Shown here: piece by piece, positions 25,474 through 36,999 of the stretch
Numbering within the stretch: position 1 is the stretch's first letter
Layout of the letters: every line of letters begins with the position of its first letter
Assembly: GCA_021292105.1 (NCBI GenBank)
Contig: CM037875.1
Coordinates: 60,384,408-60,448,407 of the forward strand
DNA length: 64,000 nucleotides
Direction of reading: 5' to 3'
Origin: Anadara kagoshimensis
Taxonomy: Eukaryota; Mollusca; Bivalvia; Arcoida; Arcidae
Program-made: the position numbers and the translations under genes
Notes under the pieces: model-generated
What the model was told of the DNA's origin: nothing
Seen by the model: only the letters and a program-made list of their open reading frames with translations
Databases searched by the model: none

Positions 25474-26871
25474 ATGGATTTAACCACATATTTGCCACAA
25501 GAATTGACAGACAAAATGCTGTCCTATCTCACTGTAACAGAAATAGCTAACTTTTCAGAGGTATGCATCAGTTGGCGAGAGGCTTCAAATGTCGACAACA
25601 TTTGGTTATATGAATGCGTGAAACGAGGTTGGCTAAAACTAAGATTAAACAGTGACGTTTTACATGAACAAGCATTATTTCCAAACAAAACCCATATCTC
25701 TGGAACTTCCCAATATTTGAAACTTACGTTCCTGAAAATACAAGACTTAGTCCAATATGTAAATGGAAGGATATATTTATAAGGATCCGACATTTGTTTC
25801 AAAACTGGAGTAAAGGACGTTATACTGTAGCCCCGATTTTAAGAGGTCACTCAGACAAAATAACTGCCCTGGATTGTGATGGGAAATATCTCGTTAGTGG
25901 AAGTGAAGATAAGGCTGTGATTATATGGAACCTGGAAACATGTCAGAAATTGTTTTTATTTAAGGGACATGCTGATACAGTGACAGCGGTAAAAATTAAA
26001 AACAATCTGGTGATTACTGGTTGTGCAGACAGCGCTATAAGGATTATCAACTTAAGAGACAGGGAAAGTCTTGTTTTCTTTACAAGGGCATGGCGGCAGT
26101 GTGGATCATCTTGAACTAATAGGAGAAAAGCTAATCAGTGCTGGAACTGACAGGACTATTCGTGTTTGGTCTTTAAAGAAAAAAGAACTGTTATGGTCTG
26201 CGAGAGCATATGGATGAGATTGAATGTCTCAGTTGCCATGGAAACAGCACTTACAGGATCTTGGGACAAGTCCATGTTTTTATGGGATATTGAAAACTTA
26301 CAGCTGATTTATAAGTTGGAAGGTCACGGATAGGTGGTGACTTGTTGTCAGTTCAACTCGGACATTATCATAAGCAGAAGTGGTGATTGTACCTTAAGAA
26401 TCTGGAAAGTAGCCACTGGTCAGTGTATTAAAGTCTTGGAGGGACATACAGGTGAGGTGTATTGTCTGGTGTTCAATTAGGTGGTCATTGCGTCTGGTTC
26501 ACAAGACAGTACAGTCTGATTATAGAGTCACTTGGGTAAATGTCAGCATGTGCTTACTGGACATTTAGGAATGATAGATGTCTACACATTAATGACCAAC
26601 GGCTGGACAGCGGTGGTGATCAGAAGAAACTAATTGTTTTGGATTACAGAAAAGGGAAGATATTAAATATAGTGCATAGACATCCTAATTTACTTCATTT
26701 GTGTGGGTGGGAGAAACGAGACTAATTACAGGCTCTCCGGAGAAACGTTGAGCAATTACTGTTCTAAGTTACTGGTGATGACAGTTCCTAGTAGAGGATT
26801 TTAAGGATGGCTTTCAAGAATGGAAATTGTTGTTGAAAACAAGCGCTATTAATAATTATATCATGCTTTAA
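25474..26871 (+). pseudogene. F-box/WD40-repeat protein pseudogene
   Basis: The first 102 codons contain an F-box at residues 8-50 (LPQELTDKMLSYLTVTEIAN, then the CISWREAS and NIWLYECVKRGW segments). Shifted frames continue with WD40 blades: LRGHSDKITALDCDGKYLVS with GSEDKAVIIWNLET; a FKGHADTVTAV blade; GTDRTIRVWSLKKKE; GSWDKSMFLWDIEN; GDCTLRIWKVATGQ; and an EGHTGEVYCLVFN blade. A lysine-rich tail ends at the stop at 26869-26871. FBXW proteins are substrate-recognition subunits of SCF (SKP1-CUL1-F-box) ubiquitin ligases. Here frameshifts near 25727, 26085 and 26210, plus in-frame stops near 26328, 26478 and 26513, destroy the frame. It has no introns, which suggests a processed copy, but no poly(A) tail or target duplication is clear. 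The paralogue is not identified. Confidence 0.85.
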
Positions 26872-27033
26872 TGTATCAATTAACTGCCAACAAAATACAT
26901 TGATTATAACAATGTTAAGTGTCAAATTAATGTTTTCTTACATTATTATAATTAATACTTTATGATCTGATGATGCAACATGCTGTGATTAAAAAGAAAA
27001 TCTGCCAACGTTTGGCAACAATATACAATTATT
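26872..27033. other. Short intergenic stretch
   Basis: AT-rich sequence between the pseudogene and a foldback element; nothing recognised. Confidence 0.4.
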
Positions 27034-27158
27034 GACTTTTGATGAGGTAAACATAAGGATTTATCAACCTCAAACACATTATATTGGCCGTAGGCCGAGG
27101 TGAATATTATGTTTTTGAGGTTGATAAATCCTTATGTTAACCGAATCGAAAGTCAGTC
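27034..27158. mobile_element. 125-bp foldback (palindromic) element
   Basis: GACTTTTGATGAGG...ACATAAGGATTTATCAACCT on the left is mirrored by AGGTTGATAAATCCTTATGT...CGAATCGAAAGTC on the right. The core 24-bp arms (27049-27072, 27115-27138) are near-perfect, with a loop holding the small palindrome GGCCGTAGGCC. This is likely a tiny MITE; target duplication not resolved. Confidence 0.7.
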
Positions 27159-27168
27159 ATTATTTTAT

Positions 27169-27265
27169 TACTGTAAACTGTTTTTTAGCGGCATTTTTAT
27201 TTTAGCGCAATTGGCGATAAGAGTGTCAGCGCTAAAATAAAACTGCCGCTAAAATTACAACAAAA
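27169..27265. mobile_element. Hairpin MITE with TTTAGCGGCA arms
   Basis: Arms at 27184-27208 and 27229-27253 are reverse complements over 25 bp with one mismatch (TTTAGCGGC...TTTTATTTTAGCGC). The loop is 20 bp. Flanked by TACTGTAAACTG and AAATTACA. A foldback non-autonomous element or solo inverted repeat. Confidence 0.7.
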
Positions 27266-27609
27266 AAGAGGTCACTGTACATCGCTGATGTGACTATGAA
27301 TGGGTATGGATGCACGTTAAATGGTTATATAGTCAGTGTTAAAATAATAATAGTTCTGAATGACACTAGTATGGCTTCCATCAATATACCCACATATGAT
27401 AAGTAATTAGGGATTAATTACCCAGACCCGGTAAACTGACCACCGACAAACAGATAAATTAGGGAACACTGGCATAGCTGTTAATTACTGGCCATTGTAT
27501 GTGATACGTACAATCTGACAAGTCTCCTGTTCAGGTAATTAATTTTAATTTACCAGTAGTTGGCTTCAAACATTAAAATCAACAAATTAAACCCGTTATG
27601 CGAAAATTG
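27266..27609. other. Intergenic, nothing recognised
   Basis: AT-rich; no gene or repeat unit identified. Confidence 0.4.
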
Positions 27610-27764
27610 TTTATTGTACAAGGCAGACCATACAACACACTTGCACTTCACATGCATACATGAAATTGTTCATAAATTAATCCATCGAGATTAATAAAAT
27701 AGTTCTCATCGTGAATAGCTGAAAAATTGCTGATGTGACATTAGGCAACATTCAACCAAACCAA
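27610..27764 (-). repeat. Reverse-oriented copy of the SINE-like repeat
   Basis: The reverse complement aligns with 23363-23515, for example TTGCTGATGTGACATTAGGC against GCTTAACGTCGCATCAGCAA, continuing through ACAAGGCAGACCATACAACA. It shows dispersal and divergence of the SINE-like family. Confidence 0.75.
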
Positions 27765-28580
27765 TCTGTTTGTAATCTATATCAAATGCAATCAGTGTGC
27801 CATTAACTTCTATAAAATAGTTTTTGAATATGTTTCTGCATTAGATTCAAATTGTGTACCTTTATTTGGATCAGATTTTGTGCCTTATTTTGATTCAGAC
27901 TATATTATGTAGTTTTTTTGTCTCTTAATTAGAAATGTTTGCTTAAACTAGATACATATACAAAATGTACACATATAAAGGGAGACAATCCACATTTCTT
28001 TAGAATGTTTACTTATGATAATATATGACCATTATGCCTTATCAGTTAGGTTTTGTTCCAATAAATAGTTTATCCAGTAAAATATTTTTTGTAAAAAAAT
28101 ACCTTTTATATTTCTCTAAACAAAACAGAAATTTATTAGGTAGTTTTGTCATTATTTATTACAGTAGAGATTACCTCCCTTACCCATTGTTTCATTAATT
28201 GCTATTGTCATTTTAATTAATTTGAAGTACCAAGTGCAGTAGCTAACACTGATTTGTTGTCCAAAGTGCCAATCAAATCCGAGACTTCAGATTCTAGTTT
28301 TTAGAAAGGTTGTCATGTCACTTGGTGGAGTTAAAATGATTTTGATTGAGCACTCCTCCAAGAACTTACCACTTCTAAATAAGTGAAATAATCTTGGTTG
28401 AGCATAAAACACTATTTCAATACATCTAACCATTTGGGATAACATAACTAAATTCTCTGCAAGATTCATCATTAACCGATCAGATTCTGAATATGATTAA
28501 TTTATTGATTGATTGATTGATTATTGAAATTCAATTTACATTTCAAAATTTTACCTTGTGACTTGCTAGTTATTTGTAAA
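27765..28580. other. Intergenic, AT-rich
   Basis: No gene recognised. A short (ATTG)n tract lies near 28505-28524. Confidence 0.45.
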
Positions 28581-28718
28581 AATTGCAGAATTTCATTTGT
28601 CACGTTCTTGACCTAATTGCAGAATTTCATTTGTCATGTCCTTGACCTAATTGCAGAATTTCATTTGTCATGTCCTTGACCTAATTGCAGAATTTCATTT
28701 GTCATGTCCTTGACCTAT
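28581..28718. repeat. 34-bp tandem repeat, 4 copies
   Basis: AATTGCAGAATTTCATTTGT plus CATGTCCTTGACCT, repeated four times with two substitutions in the first copy. Confidence 0.93.
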
Positions 28719-29074
28719 TACAATATACTGTAAAAGAAGAAACATTAGTGGTAGAAAACTTTCAGTTTTGATTTTCTTAACTATTTCCTGGTGGAAAAAA
28801 TCAAGATTTCACCTGTAGGGAAGTGTACCAAGGGAAATGAGAAATTTTCGCTGAGAAGATCAGCGGTTTCAATAGAAGCCAGCAACCAGCAAAACCTGTC
28901 GTCTACTTTGGTACTTTGCCTGGTGCCTACTTTCATTCATCAGTATTACATTTATATAGAGTTACAACTGAATTTGCTGTCTACTCCAGAAAAATCTGTT
29001 GAAAGGGCTGGAAGATATGTTCCTATAAATAAAAATACTGTTAATTTTGTCATATTCATCTGTGAATGTTTCTT
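28719..29074. other. Intergenic
   Basis: A 98-codon frame at 28791-29087 has no recognisable domain or splice context. Nothing else seen. Confidence 0.4.
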
Positions 29075-29192
29075 CTCAATGTTATAAAGTACTGCATTAC
29101 TGGATGTCCTAGAAATATTATGCCACATCTACTCTCAATGTTATAAAGTACTGCATTACTGGATGTCCTAGAAATATTATGCCACATCTACT
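29075..29192. repeat. 59-bp exact tandem duplication
   Basis: CTCAATGTTATAAAGTACTG... starts at 29075 and again at 29134. The copies are essentially identical over 59 bp, so the duplication is recent or an assembly duplication. Confidence 0.93.
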
Positions 29193-29382
29193 GACAAAAA
29201 TTTCCAGCATTTTCTAAGTGAGGCAGTTTTTATTTGTAATTTGTAATAGTCCAGTAAGACCTTGATTCATCCCACAATAATGTTCTGCCACTATTTTACA
29301 TTACAAGGCTTTTCCTACACAAATTGGGAATTTTCAGGTTGACTAAATTGGAAAAAATACTACATGTAGCATCAAATTAATA

Positions 29383-29776
29383 AAAAAACACAAACATATC
29401 CATGTCCAAATCACAATCCAGAAGCAAAGTAAAACAAACATACTAATCCATGTCCAAATCACAATCAAGAAGCAAAGTAAAACAAACATACTAATCCATG
29501 TCCGAATCACAATCCAGAGGCAAAGTAAAAACAAACATACTAATCCAATACCGAATCACAATTCAGAAGCAAAGTAAAAACAAACATACTAATCCATGTC
29601 CGAATCACAATCCAGAAGCAAAGTAAAAACAAACATACTAATCCATTTCTAAATAACAATCCAGAGGCAAAGTAAAAAGACACATACTAATCCATGTGGG
29701 AATCACAATCCAGAAGCAAAGTAAAAACAAACATACTAATCCATGTCTCGATCACAATCAAGAAGCAAAGTAAAAA
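29383..29776. repeat. 48-49-bp tandem array, about 8 copies
   Basis: Unit: CAAACATACTAATCCATGTC, then CGAATCACAATCCAGAAGCA and AAGTAAAA. A lone diverged copy follows at 30238-30287. The AATCCATGTCC...CACAATCC core is shared with the arrays at 35651-36755 and the monomer at 52341-52428. Confidence 0.9.
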
Positions 29777-30635
29777 CTTTGGAACTGACACCTTAACTTT
29801 CAGTAAATCTGGCTCTCATTTATATGTAACACTTTAAGCTTTGAGAAGGAAATAGATATGATTTAATTCCAGAAAAACAAACAGGTAGAATTTAAAAGTC
29901 GATTGGTAATTTTTTCTCTATTTGGGAAATTTTATAATTTTTACCTCCCAATTTCTTTACTTACAAATCAAAAACATACGATGGCTGAATGAGGCCATGT
30001 AAAAAATATTTTCCACATGCACATGTAAAGCTTGTGAGCATGTAAGACTATTATGTGCACACGTGGAAATGTTGATTTAATTTAAACAATATTTTATTCA
30101 GAAAAAAAAAATGCTGAAAAGGATTGGACGTGGAAATGTTGATGTGCAAATGTTGAACTTTTATGTGGCCATTACATGTAGATGTAATAGATCTACTTGT
30201 CCATGTTAAACCTTTATGTGCGCACATGCCCTCGTAAAACAACATACTTATCCATGTCCAAATAACAACTATAAAGCAGAGTAAAAACTGGAAAATGCTT
30301 CTGATATTCTAGTCTCTGTTAAATGTTGTTTGAAAATAAATTCCTAAATATCTGTTAGAAATTGTTAATGAATTTAACCATCATTATGACCCCATTGAAT
30401 TGTGTGAAATATGTTTTTATGATAAGTGTTTTAGTATTGTAAGTTCTTTGACTGAAAAAGGTCAATGGCTTCTACTAAAGTATGTAAACAATTGGGATAG
30501 GCCTACAAAAATTGACTTTACAAAATTAATGCATATTCAATCACTATTTTAGGTTTTCAAAATTATTTGATATGCATATCAACAATCATTTGCCAAACAA
30601 AAAGTTGAAATTAAATTTTCTTTGTTTTCAAAAAA
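29777..30635. other. Intergenic with one lone repeat monomer
   Basis: No gene. Repeated CACATG / CATGTAA words near 30010-30240 and one AATCCATGTCC-family monomer at 30238-30287. Confidence 0.4.
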
Positions 30636-30803
30636 AAATCATCACCATCATCATCATCATCTATATAAATCATCATCGCCATCAGCAGTATTATCATCCT
30701 CATTATCTGCATCATCATCACCATCAGCAGCTGCATTATCATCATCATCAACACCACCACCACCATCATCAGCTATATAAATTATCATCAACAGCAGCAG
30801 CAG
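30636..30803. repeat. Compound ATC/CAC/CAG trinucleotide microsatellite
   Basis: Imperfect (ATC)n with CAC, CAG and a repeated CTATATAAAT interruption. It produces a His-rich frame that is not a gene. Confidence 0.9.
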
Positions 30804-30884
30804 TCTAGTGCAATGTGCAGGGAAGGTTCTTTAATGTGCCGTGGAGCATCGATTTTTAGTTACCGTTGCATGATACATTGGTGA

Positions 30885-31070
30885 CCATTATAGAGAGATT
30901 TGAATAGTGGTGTTTTACATACCATTAAAGAATTTGTCATCATATCAAGATGTCGCCAGCCAGAGGTGAATGTGCAGAAATTTTGAATGTGCATTGCACT
31001 GATTGGATTATACAGTAGAGTTCTTATCATGCCATGCCTACTGTAACATGGGACATATTAATTAATTTGC
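30885..31070. repeat. Dispersed SINE-like repeat, diverged copy
   Basis: ATATCAAGATGTCGCCAGCC, GTGCAGAAATTTTGAATGTG and CATTGCACTGAT align with ATATCGAGATATCACCAGCT, TGCAGAAATTTTGCCTGTGC and ATTGCGCTGAT at 31260-31325, so these are two copies of one family about 370 bp apart. Confidence 0.65.
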
Positions 31071-31204
31071 CATTTTTCCAAAGTTTTTACTTTCAACAGA
31101 TTTTTACAATGTTCACACACGGATCAATAGACAGCTCTATGTTCACCATCATCAAATCCAATTTTTGAGCCAGCAGTGTTTGACTGTTGCATATGGATCT
31201 AGTA

Positions 31205-31595
31205 CATGTAGTTGAGTTGAGTAATGTTTAATATCCAAGTCAAGAATTTATTTTACTTATATCGAGATATCACCAGCTATAGGCAAATATTGCAGAAATT
31301 TTGCCTGTGCATTGCGCTGATGGCATCATACAGCAAGGTTCTTTATCGTGCCGAGCCTACATTGACACAGGACCTTGTAAGTTCCCATCTGAAAGAACCA
31401 TGACTTTCATTTCTAAATGCCAAGTGCTTGGCAAAAGAACAGTCACTCCTTACTTTCAAGTCTTCGGTCAGACCCAGTCGAGGTTCGAACCCACGACCTT
31501 CCACTTATGGAGTGAGCACAGAGTAAAAGGAGTGGCTGACAAAGGTCAACGGTACACTCAAAGATGTTGGTGATTTTTAGTCTGCCTCGTTTTAC
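31205..31595. repeat. Dispersed SINE-like repeat with B-box-like motif
   Basis: Contains GAGGTTCGAACCCACGACCT (GGTTCGAACCC resembles a pol III B box on either strand) near 31482, and shares its first ~170 bp with 30885-31070. No clear A box at the right spacing, tail or target duplication, so SINE status is tentative. Confidence 0.5.
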
Positions 31596-32406
31596 AATCA
31601 TTTCTAAACTCGGAATTTCCTGAACAAAATTTTGCTAAATAATAATTTTGTTTATTTCCCAGATATTCCGGGATTTAAGGTCTCATTTTGAACAACTAAC
31701 TTTTAAACTTGAGAAATTTGTATTCAGTTTTTTTCCAAAAATATTAGGTTGTATTACAGAACTAACAAAGACTTTCCTCAATTTAAATTGAACAGATTTT
31801 GACATAGTCTTAGTTAAGAAATTATTGTAAAACTAGGGCCTAGTGGAGAGTAAATCCAAGTGAGCTAGAAAAGTGTAAATTACACTATGTTAAGGATTTC
31901 ACATTTCTCCAGACACAACTACAGTCGAACCTGTATTTAACGTCACCTGTCTATAAGAAACTCCTGCTATCAAGGCAAGTAAATTTTTATCCCCATTCTT
32001 CTTGATTCAAGGGACATGTAGTTTTACAGGGCTGCCATATGCCACTTTTTTAAAAATTTCATTATAGAATACATTCAAAAAGTGGTATATGACAAGGCAG
32101 TCACAATAATTTTACTTATGTCGAGAAGTTCAGTTCAGAGATAGTGGAGGAAACACAAGTGCCAGAGAAAACCACCAAATTTCGACAAGGAAACCAATAG
32201 GCTATTTTTCCAAGTGGGATTCAATCCTTGGTAGTAAAAAGGGCAGTTAATACACCAGCTAGACTCACAGATCTAAAATAAAAATGTTAAATTAACATTG
32301 TGTTAGACATTTGTCAGTGTAAGAAGACTGCCTCATGAAAAAAAGATTTCTGAATTTTGTCTGAAAAAGTTCTGATATTTGATAGGTTGAATATTTTCAC
32401 ATTTTT
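31596..32406. other. Intergenic with a dispersed-repeat remnant
   Basis: At about 32120-32265 the words GGAGGAAACACAAGTGCCAG, GAAAACCACCAAATTTCGAC and AGTGGGATTCAATCC match, from memory, a widespread molluscan interspersed repeat. A shorter relative lies at 47117-47180. Nothing else recognised. Confidence 0.45.
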
Positions 32407-33905
32407 AGCTCACCTGGCCAAAGGCCATGTGAGCTTATGGCATGGCGAGGCGTGCATGCGTGCGTCCGTGCGTCAGTAAACTTTAATCTTCTCCTCCGAA
32501 ACTACTGGGCCAACTGAAACCAAATTTGCCATGGAAGGTCCTTGACAGAGTCTAACTATAGTTTGTTCAAATCATGGCGATCGAATATCCAAGATGGCCG
32601 CTGCTACTAAAAATAGACAAAACCTAAAAAAATCTTCTTCTGTTGAACCACTCATTGGAGGCAAAACTGATGTGATATTTGGATTCTACATAGTCTTAAC
32701 CTTTAAGTTTGTTCATTTCATAAAATTTGGTTTAAAAATAGGTTACGCGTTTTTGCGTTTAATTTTGAAAAAATCGTAAAATATTTTTAAATTGCTATAA
32801 CTTGACTATATGACCAGATAATGACATGGGGTTTTCAGTTTTGACATATTCTTGTAATTACCTTCAAAATGGTGTCAAGGTCAATTATAAAGGTCATGAC
32901 CTAATTTTTTACTTTTCTATTATTATTTATTATCTCAAAAACTATAAACTTTTTGTATAGGCATGTATATTGGAATATTGTTGGTATTGATGTAATGATC
33001 ATTTTGATATATAGATTAAGGTTATTGGTTCAAAGGTCAAGGTCACAGATGCGAAAGAATACTGAAATGGTTCATTATCTTGAAAACTATGAACTTTTTG
33101 TATAGGCATGTATATTAGAATGTTGTAGGTATTGATACAACGATCATTTTGATGTATAGATTAAGGTCATTGGTTCAAAGGTCAAGGTCACAGATGCGAA
33201 AGAATACTGAAATGTTTCATTATCTTGAAAACTATGAACTTTTTGTATAGGCATGTATATTAGAATGTTGTAGGTATTGATAATACGATAATTTTCATAT
33301 ATAGAAAAAGGTCATGGGTCCAAAGGTCAAGGTCACAGTAGCAAATCAATACCAAAATGGTTCATTATCTTGAAAACTATGAACTTTTTGTATAGGCATG
33401 TATATTAGAATGTTGTAGGTATTGATGTAACGATCATTTTGATATATTGATTAAGGTCATTGGTTCAAAGGTCAAGGTCACAGATGCGAAAGAATACTGA
33501 AATGGTTCATTATCTTGAAAACTATGAACTTTTTGTATAGGCATGTATATTAGAATGTTGTAGGTATTGAGACAACGATCATTTTGATGTATAGAAAAAG
33601 GTCATGGGTCAAAAGGTCAAGGTCACATTTGCAAATTAATACCAAAAAGGTTCATTATCTCGAAAACTATGAACTTTTTGTATAGGCATGTATATTAGAA
33701 TATTGTTGGTATTGGTGCAATGATCATTTTAATATATAGATTATGGTCATTGGTTCGAAGGTCAAGGTCACAGATGTGAGTAGCAAGTTTCATAAATATC
33801 TAAATATCCACATCAGAGTTATTGCTCCTTAAATGTAATATTTCTTGTGTTTTTGTGCTGTAAATGGCCCAGGTGAGCGGTACAGGCCCTATTGGGCCTC
33901 TTGTT
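32407..33905 (+). mobile_element. Helentron-like non-autonomous element, copy 2
   Basis: Starts AGCTCACCTGGCC with stem AAAGGCCATGTGAGC after an ATTTTT flank. The core is about six copies of a 145-bp repeat related to the one at 13428-14520 (TTTTTGTATAGGCATGTATA; GTTCAAAGGTCAAGGTCACA). It ends with CAGGTGAGC, the hairpin AGGCCCTATTGGGCCT and CTTGTT. AGCTCACCTG and CAGGTGAGC are inverted subterminal repeats. No coding frame. Confidence 0.8.
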
Positions 33906-34449
33906 ATAATGAACTCAGAATTTTCAGGAAAAAATATCAGGATACAGTTAAGTGTTTGGAAAAACCGTTGCACAAAAAATTTTGGTGCAAGAAAACTTCA
34001 AAAAGGAATTATAATATAAAATATAAAATTCAGAATTTTTGTTCCATGATGAAGTCTACTTCAGTGAATCTGATAAAATACAAGATGGAGGATTAAATAC
34101 AAAGCAATCATTTATTGTTTTACAGTTATTTACCAGGTGTACATACAGTTTTAATATTTGTACAATTATGTTTTTAAAATTAACATATGTATAAATAAAC
34201 CATATGAATCGAAAGCACTTTCCGAAAGAACACGATGCCCAGGAAACTTTAGAGATAAACCCTATGGGAAAAAACCTCTGTAAACTTGTGTCCAATAGCA
34301 ATTCAGCACCTTTCTAAGTGTTGGACATGGACTTCGTCCGAAAACAGAAGACAAAATATAAACAATTCTTTTTAACAAAAAATTAACTCGTACATACTAA
34401 AAACAATTACTTGCAGTAACATAAAGATGGTTGACAGAATTATTATTAC
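33906..34449. other. Intergenic
   Basis: AT-rich sequence with no recognised gene; short overlapping frames only. Confidence 0.4.
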
Positions 34450-35090
34450 CGGTAAATTGCACAAAAAAATTAAATTGGCATTATTATGATATTGAACAAA
34501 AAAATATAAATTGGAATTATTGTGATACTGCACAAAAATATAAAATGGCATAATTATGATATTACACAAAAAGTATTAATTGGAATTATTATATTGTAAA
34601 AAAATTGGCATTATTTTGATATTTCACAAAAAAATATAAATTGGCATTATTATGATGAAAATTATAATCATTATGATGATAAATTTTATGATATTACATG
34701 AAAAATATAAATTTGAATTATTATATTCCTTGAAAAATATAAATTTGAATTATGATATTTCACAAAAATATAAATTGGAATTATGATATTGAACAAAAAA
34801 TATAAATTGGAATTCTAATATTACAAAAAATATAAATTGGCATTATTATGATATTGCACAAAAATATAAATTGGAATATTTATGATATTGCACAAAAAAT
34901 ATAAATTGGCATAATTTTGAAATGAAACAAAAAATATCAATCGGAATTATGATATTACACAAAAATTATTAATTCGCATAATTTTGATATTGCATAAAAA
35001 AATGTAAATTGGAATTGTGATATTGCACAAAAATTATAAAATGGCATAATTTTGATATTGCAAAAAATATGACACTTATGGTATTGTACA
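34450..35090. repeat. AT-rich degenerate tandem repeat, about 33-37 bp
   Basis: About 18 irregular copies of GATATTGCACAAAAAATATA / AATTGGCATTATTAT with frequent indels. Confidence 0.85.
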
Positions 35091-35097
35091 AATATAC

Positions 35098-35660
35098 TGA
35101 AGCCCCCTCCCTCCCACCTACCAATAAAAACAAAATACTAAAAAAAAAACAGATCCTAAAATTATGTAAATTATTGAAAAGTTAACAAAAAAGGACATGC
35201 AGGAAGGGAACAGACAAAAAATTATAATTTTTTCCAATCCGTGTCAAAACCACAATCCAAAATTCAAGGTGGCTTGCAGCACCATACTCCCCGACTTCCC
35301 AGGTTCCGCAGGCACTTTCCATGATGAACATGTACTCCCTAACTATAAACTGGGCGATTTAACATGCACTTTCACAGAACTGCAACGTCCTCTACTCCCC
35401 GATGATGATGATGAGGGTCTGGAACTAAATTGTGGTTTGCGCTCAACAACCTGAACTACACTAACTGGTCTAGAGAGCTTTCTTTTGAGTAATGAAGTTT
35501 TACTAGGGCCCCCTCCCACCAACCCACCCACCAAAAAAGCCCATAAAAACAAAATACTAAAATAAAAAAATAAAACTTTAAATTATGTAAGTTATTGAAA
35601 AATTAACAAAAAAGGACTTGCAGGAAGGGAGAAGACACAAAATTATTATTTTTCACCAGG
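35098..35660. repeat. Diverged direct duplication of about 150 bp
   Basis: 35098-35262 and 35505-35660 share CCCCCTCCC, ATAAAAACAAAATACTAAAA, TTATTGAAAA, TTAACAAAAAAGGAC and TGCAGGAAGGGA in the same order. The 240 bp between them shows no gene. Confidence 0.75.
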
Positions 35661-36755
35661 GAAGTGACACCAGGTGCCAATCCATGTCCAAACCACAATC
35701 CCATAAGCAAAGTGTCAATCCATGCCCAAACCACAATTCCAAAAGCACAGAAAAACTTTGAAGCTAGCCATTGAGGTTAATCATCTGAACTTTCACCAGG
35801 GAAGTGACACCAGGTGCCAATCCATGTCCAAACCACAATCCCATAAGCAAAGTGTCAATCCATGCCCAAACCACAATCCCAAAAGCACAGAAAAACTTTG
35901 AAGCTAGCCATTGAGGTTAATCATCTGAACTTTCACCAGGGAAGTGACACCAGGTGCTAATCCATGTCCAAACCACAATCCCATAAGCAAAGTGTCAATC
36001 CATGCCCAAACCACAATCCCAAAAGCACAGAAAAACTTTGAAGCTAGCCATTGAGGTTAATCATCTGAACTTTCACCAGGGAAGTGACACCAGGTGCTAA
36101 TCCATGTCCAAACCACAATCCCATAAGCAAAGTGTCAATCCATGCCCAAACAACAATCCCAAAAGCACAGAAAAACTTTGAAGCTAGCCATTGAGGTTAA
36201 TCATCTAAACTTTCACCAGGGAAGTGACACCAGGTGCCAATCCATGTCCAAACCACAATCCCATAAGCAAAGTGTCAATCCATGCCCAAACCACAATCCC
36301 AAAAGCACAGAAAATTTTGAAGCTAGCCATTGAGGTTAATCATCTGAACTTTCACCAGGGAAGTGACACCATGTGCCAATCCATGTCCAAACCAATGCCC
36401 AAACAACAATCCCAAAAGCACAGAAAAACTTTGAAGCTAGCCATTGAGGTTAATCATCTAAACTTTCACCAGGGAAGTGACACCAGGTGCCAATCCATGT
36501 CCAAACCACAATCCCATAAGCAAACGGTGTCAATCCATGCCCAAACCACAATCCCAAAAGCACAGAAAATTTTGAAGCTAGCCATTGAGGTTAATCATCT
36601 GAACTTTCACCAGGGAAGTGACACCAGGTGCCAATCCATGTCCAAACCACAGTCCCAAAAGCACAGTGTGCCAATCCATGTCTAAACCATAATCCCAAAA
36701 GCACAGTAAAAAACTTTGAAGCTAGCCTTTGAGGTAAAACATCTGAACTGTATCC
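35651..36755. repeat. 140-bp compound tandem array, about 8 copies
   Basis: TTTCACCAGG recurs at 35651, 35791, 35931, 36071 and 36211, exactly 140 bp apart, then less regularly (36350 and later) because of deletions. Each unit contains two related half-units (AATCCATGTCCAAACCACAA and AATCCATGCCCAAACCACAA) plus AAAACTTTGAAGCTAGCCAT. Repetitive frames inside it are by-products. Confidence 0.93.
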
Positions 36756-36999
36756 AGAAAATACATAATTAACAAATTATTTTTTGTATCCACTGAGGCA
36801 TATTTGCAAGATACAAAATGTAACACATCGTGCATATAAATCCGCTACTTTTTCTCTATCCGGATCCATATACTACTTAGACATAGCCGTTTCCGGTACA
36901 CTGCAAGCTCCGAACAGCGGCCAACATTCGTATCATTTTATGCTGTACCCTTGTGTCTGCTTCTCTAAACAGCTAAAAACCACTTGAATACAAGGTAGC
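36756..36999 (+). promoter_or_regulatory. Probable promoter / 5'UTR region of the four-exon gene
   Basis: Upstream of the start codon at 37000 there is a TATA-like GCATATAAATCC at about 36830, some 170 bp before the ATG. The ATG context GTAGCATGG (A at -3, G at +4) is strong. The transcription start cannot be fixed from sequence. Confidence 0.4.

Noticed and set aside
25474..26871. Active F-box/WD40 gene with sequencing errors
   Set aside because: Besides frameshifts there are at least three in-frame stop codons by substitution, which is too many for sequencing error.
30572..30808. His-rich 78-codon frame
   Set aside because: Translation of an ATC/CAC microsatellite.
31205..31595. Possible tRNA gene around GAGGTTCGAACCC
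   Set aside because: Only a B-box-like motif is present; no cloverleaf can be drawn and the flanks belong to a dispersed repeat.
36142..36685. 153-codon repetitive frame in the 140-bp array
   Set aside because: Begins and ends within the tandem array; 140 is not a multiple of three, and the frame survives only by chance through indels.
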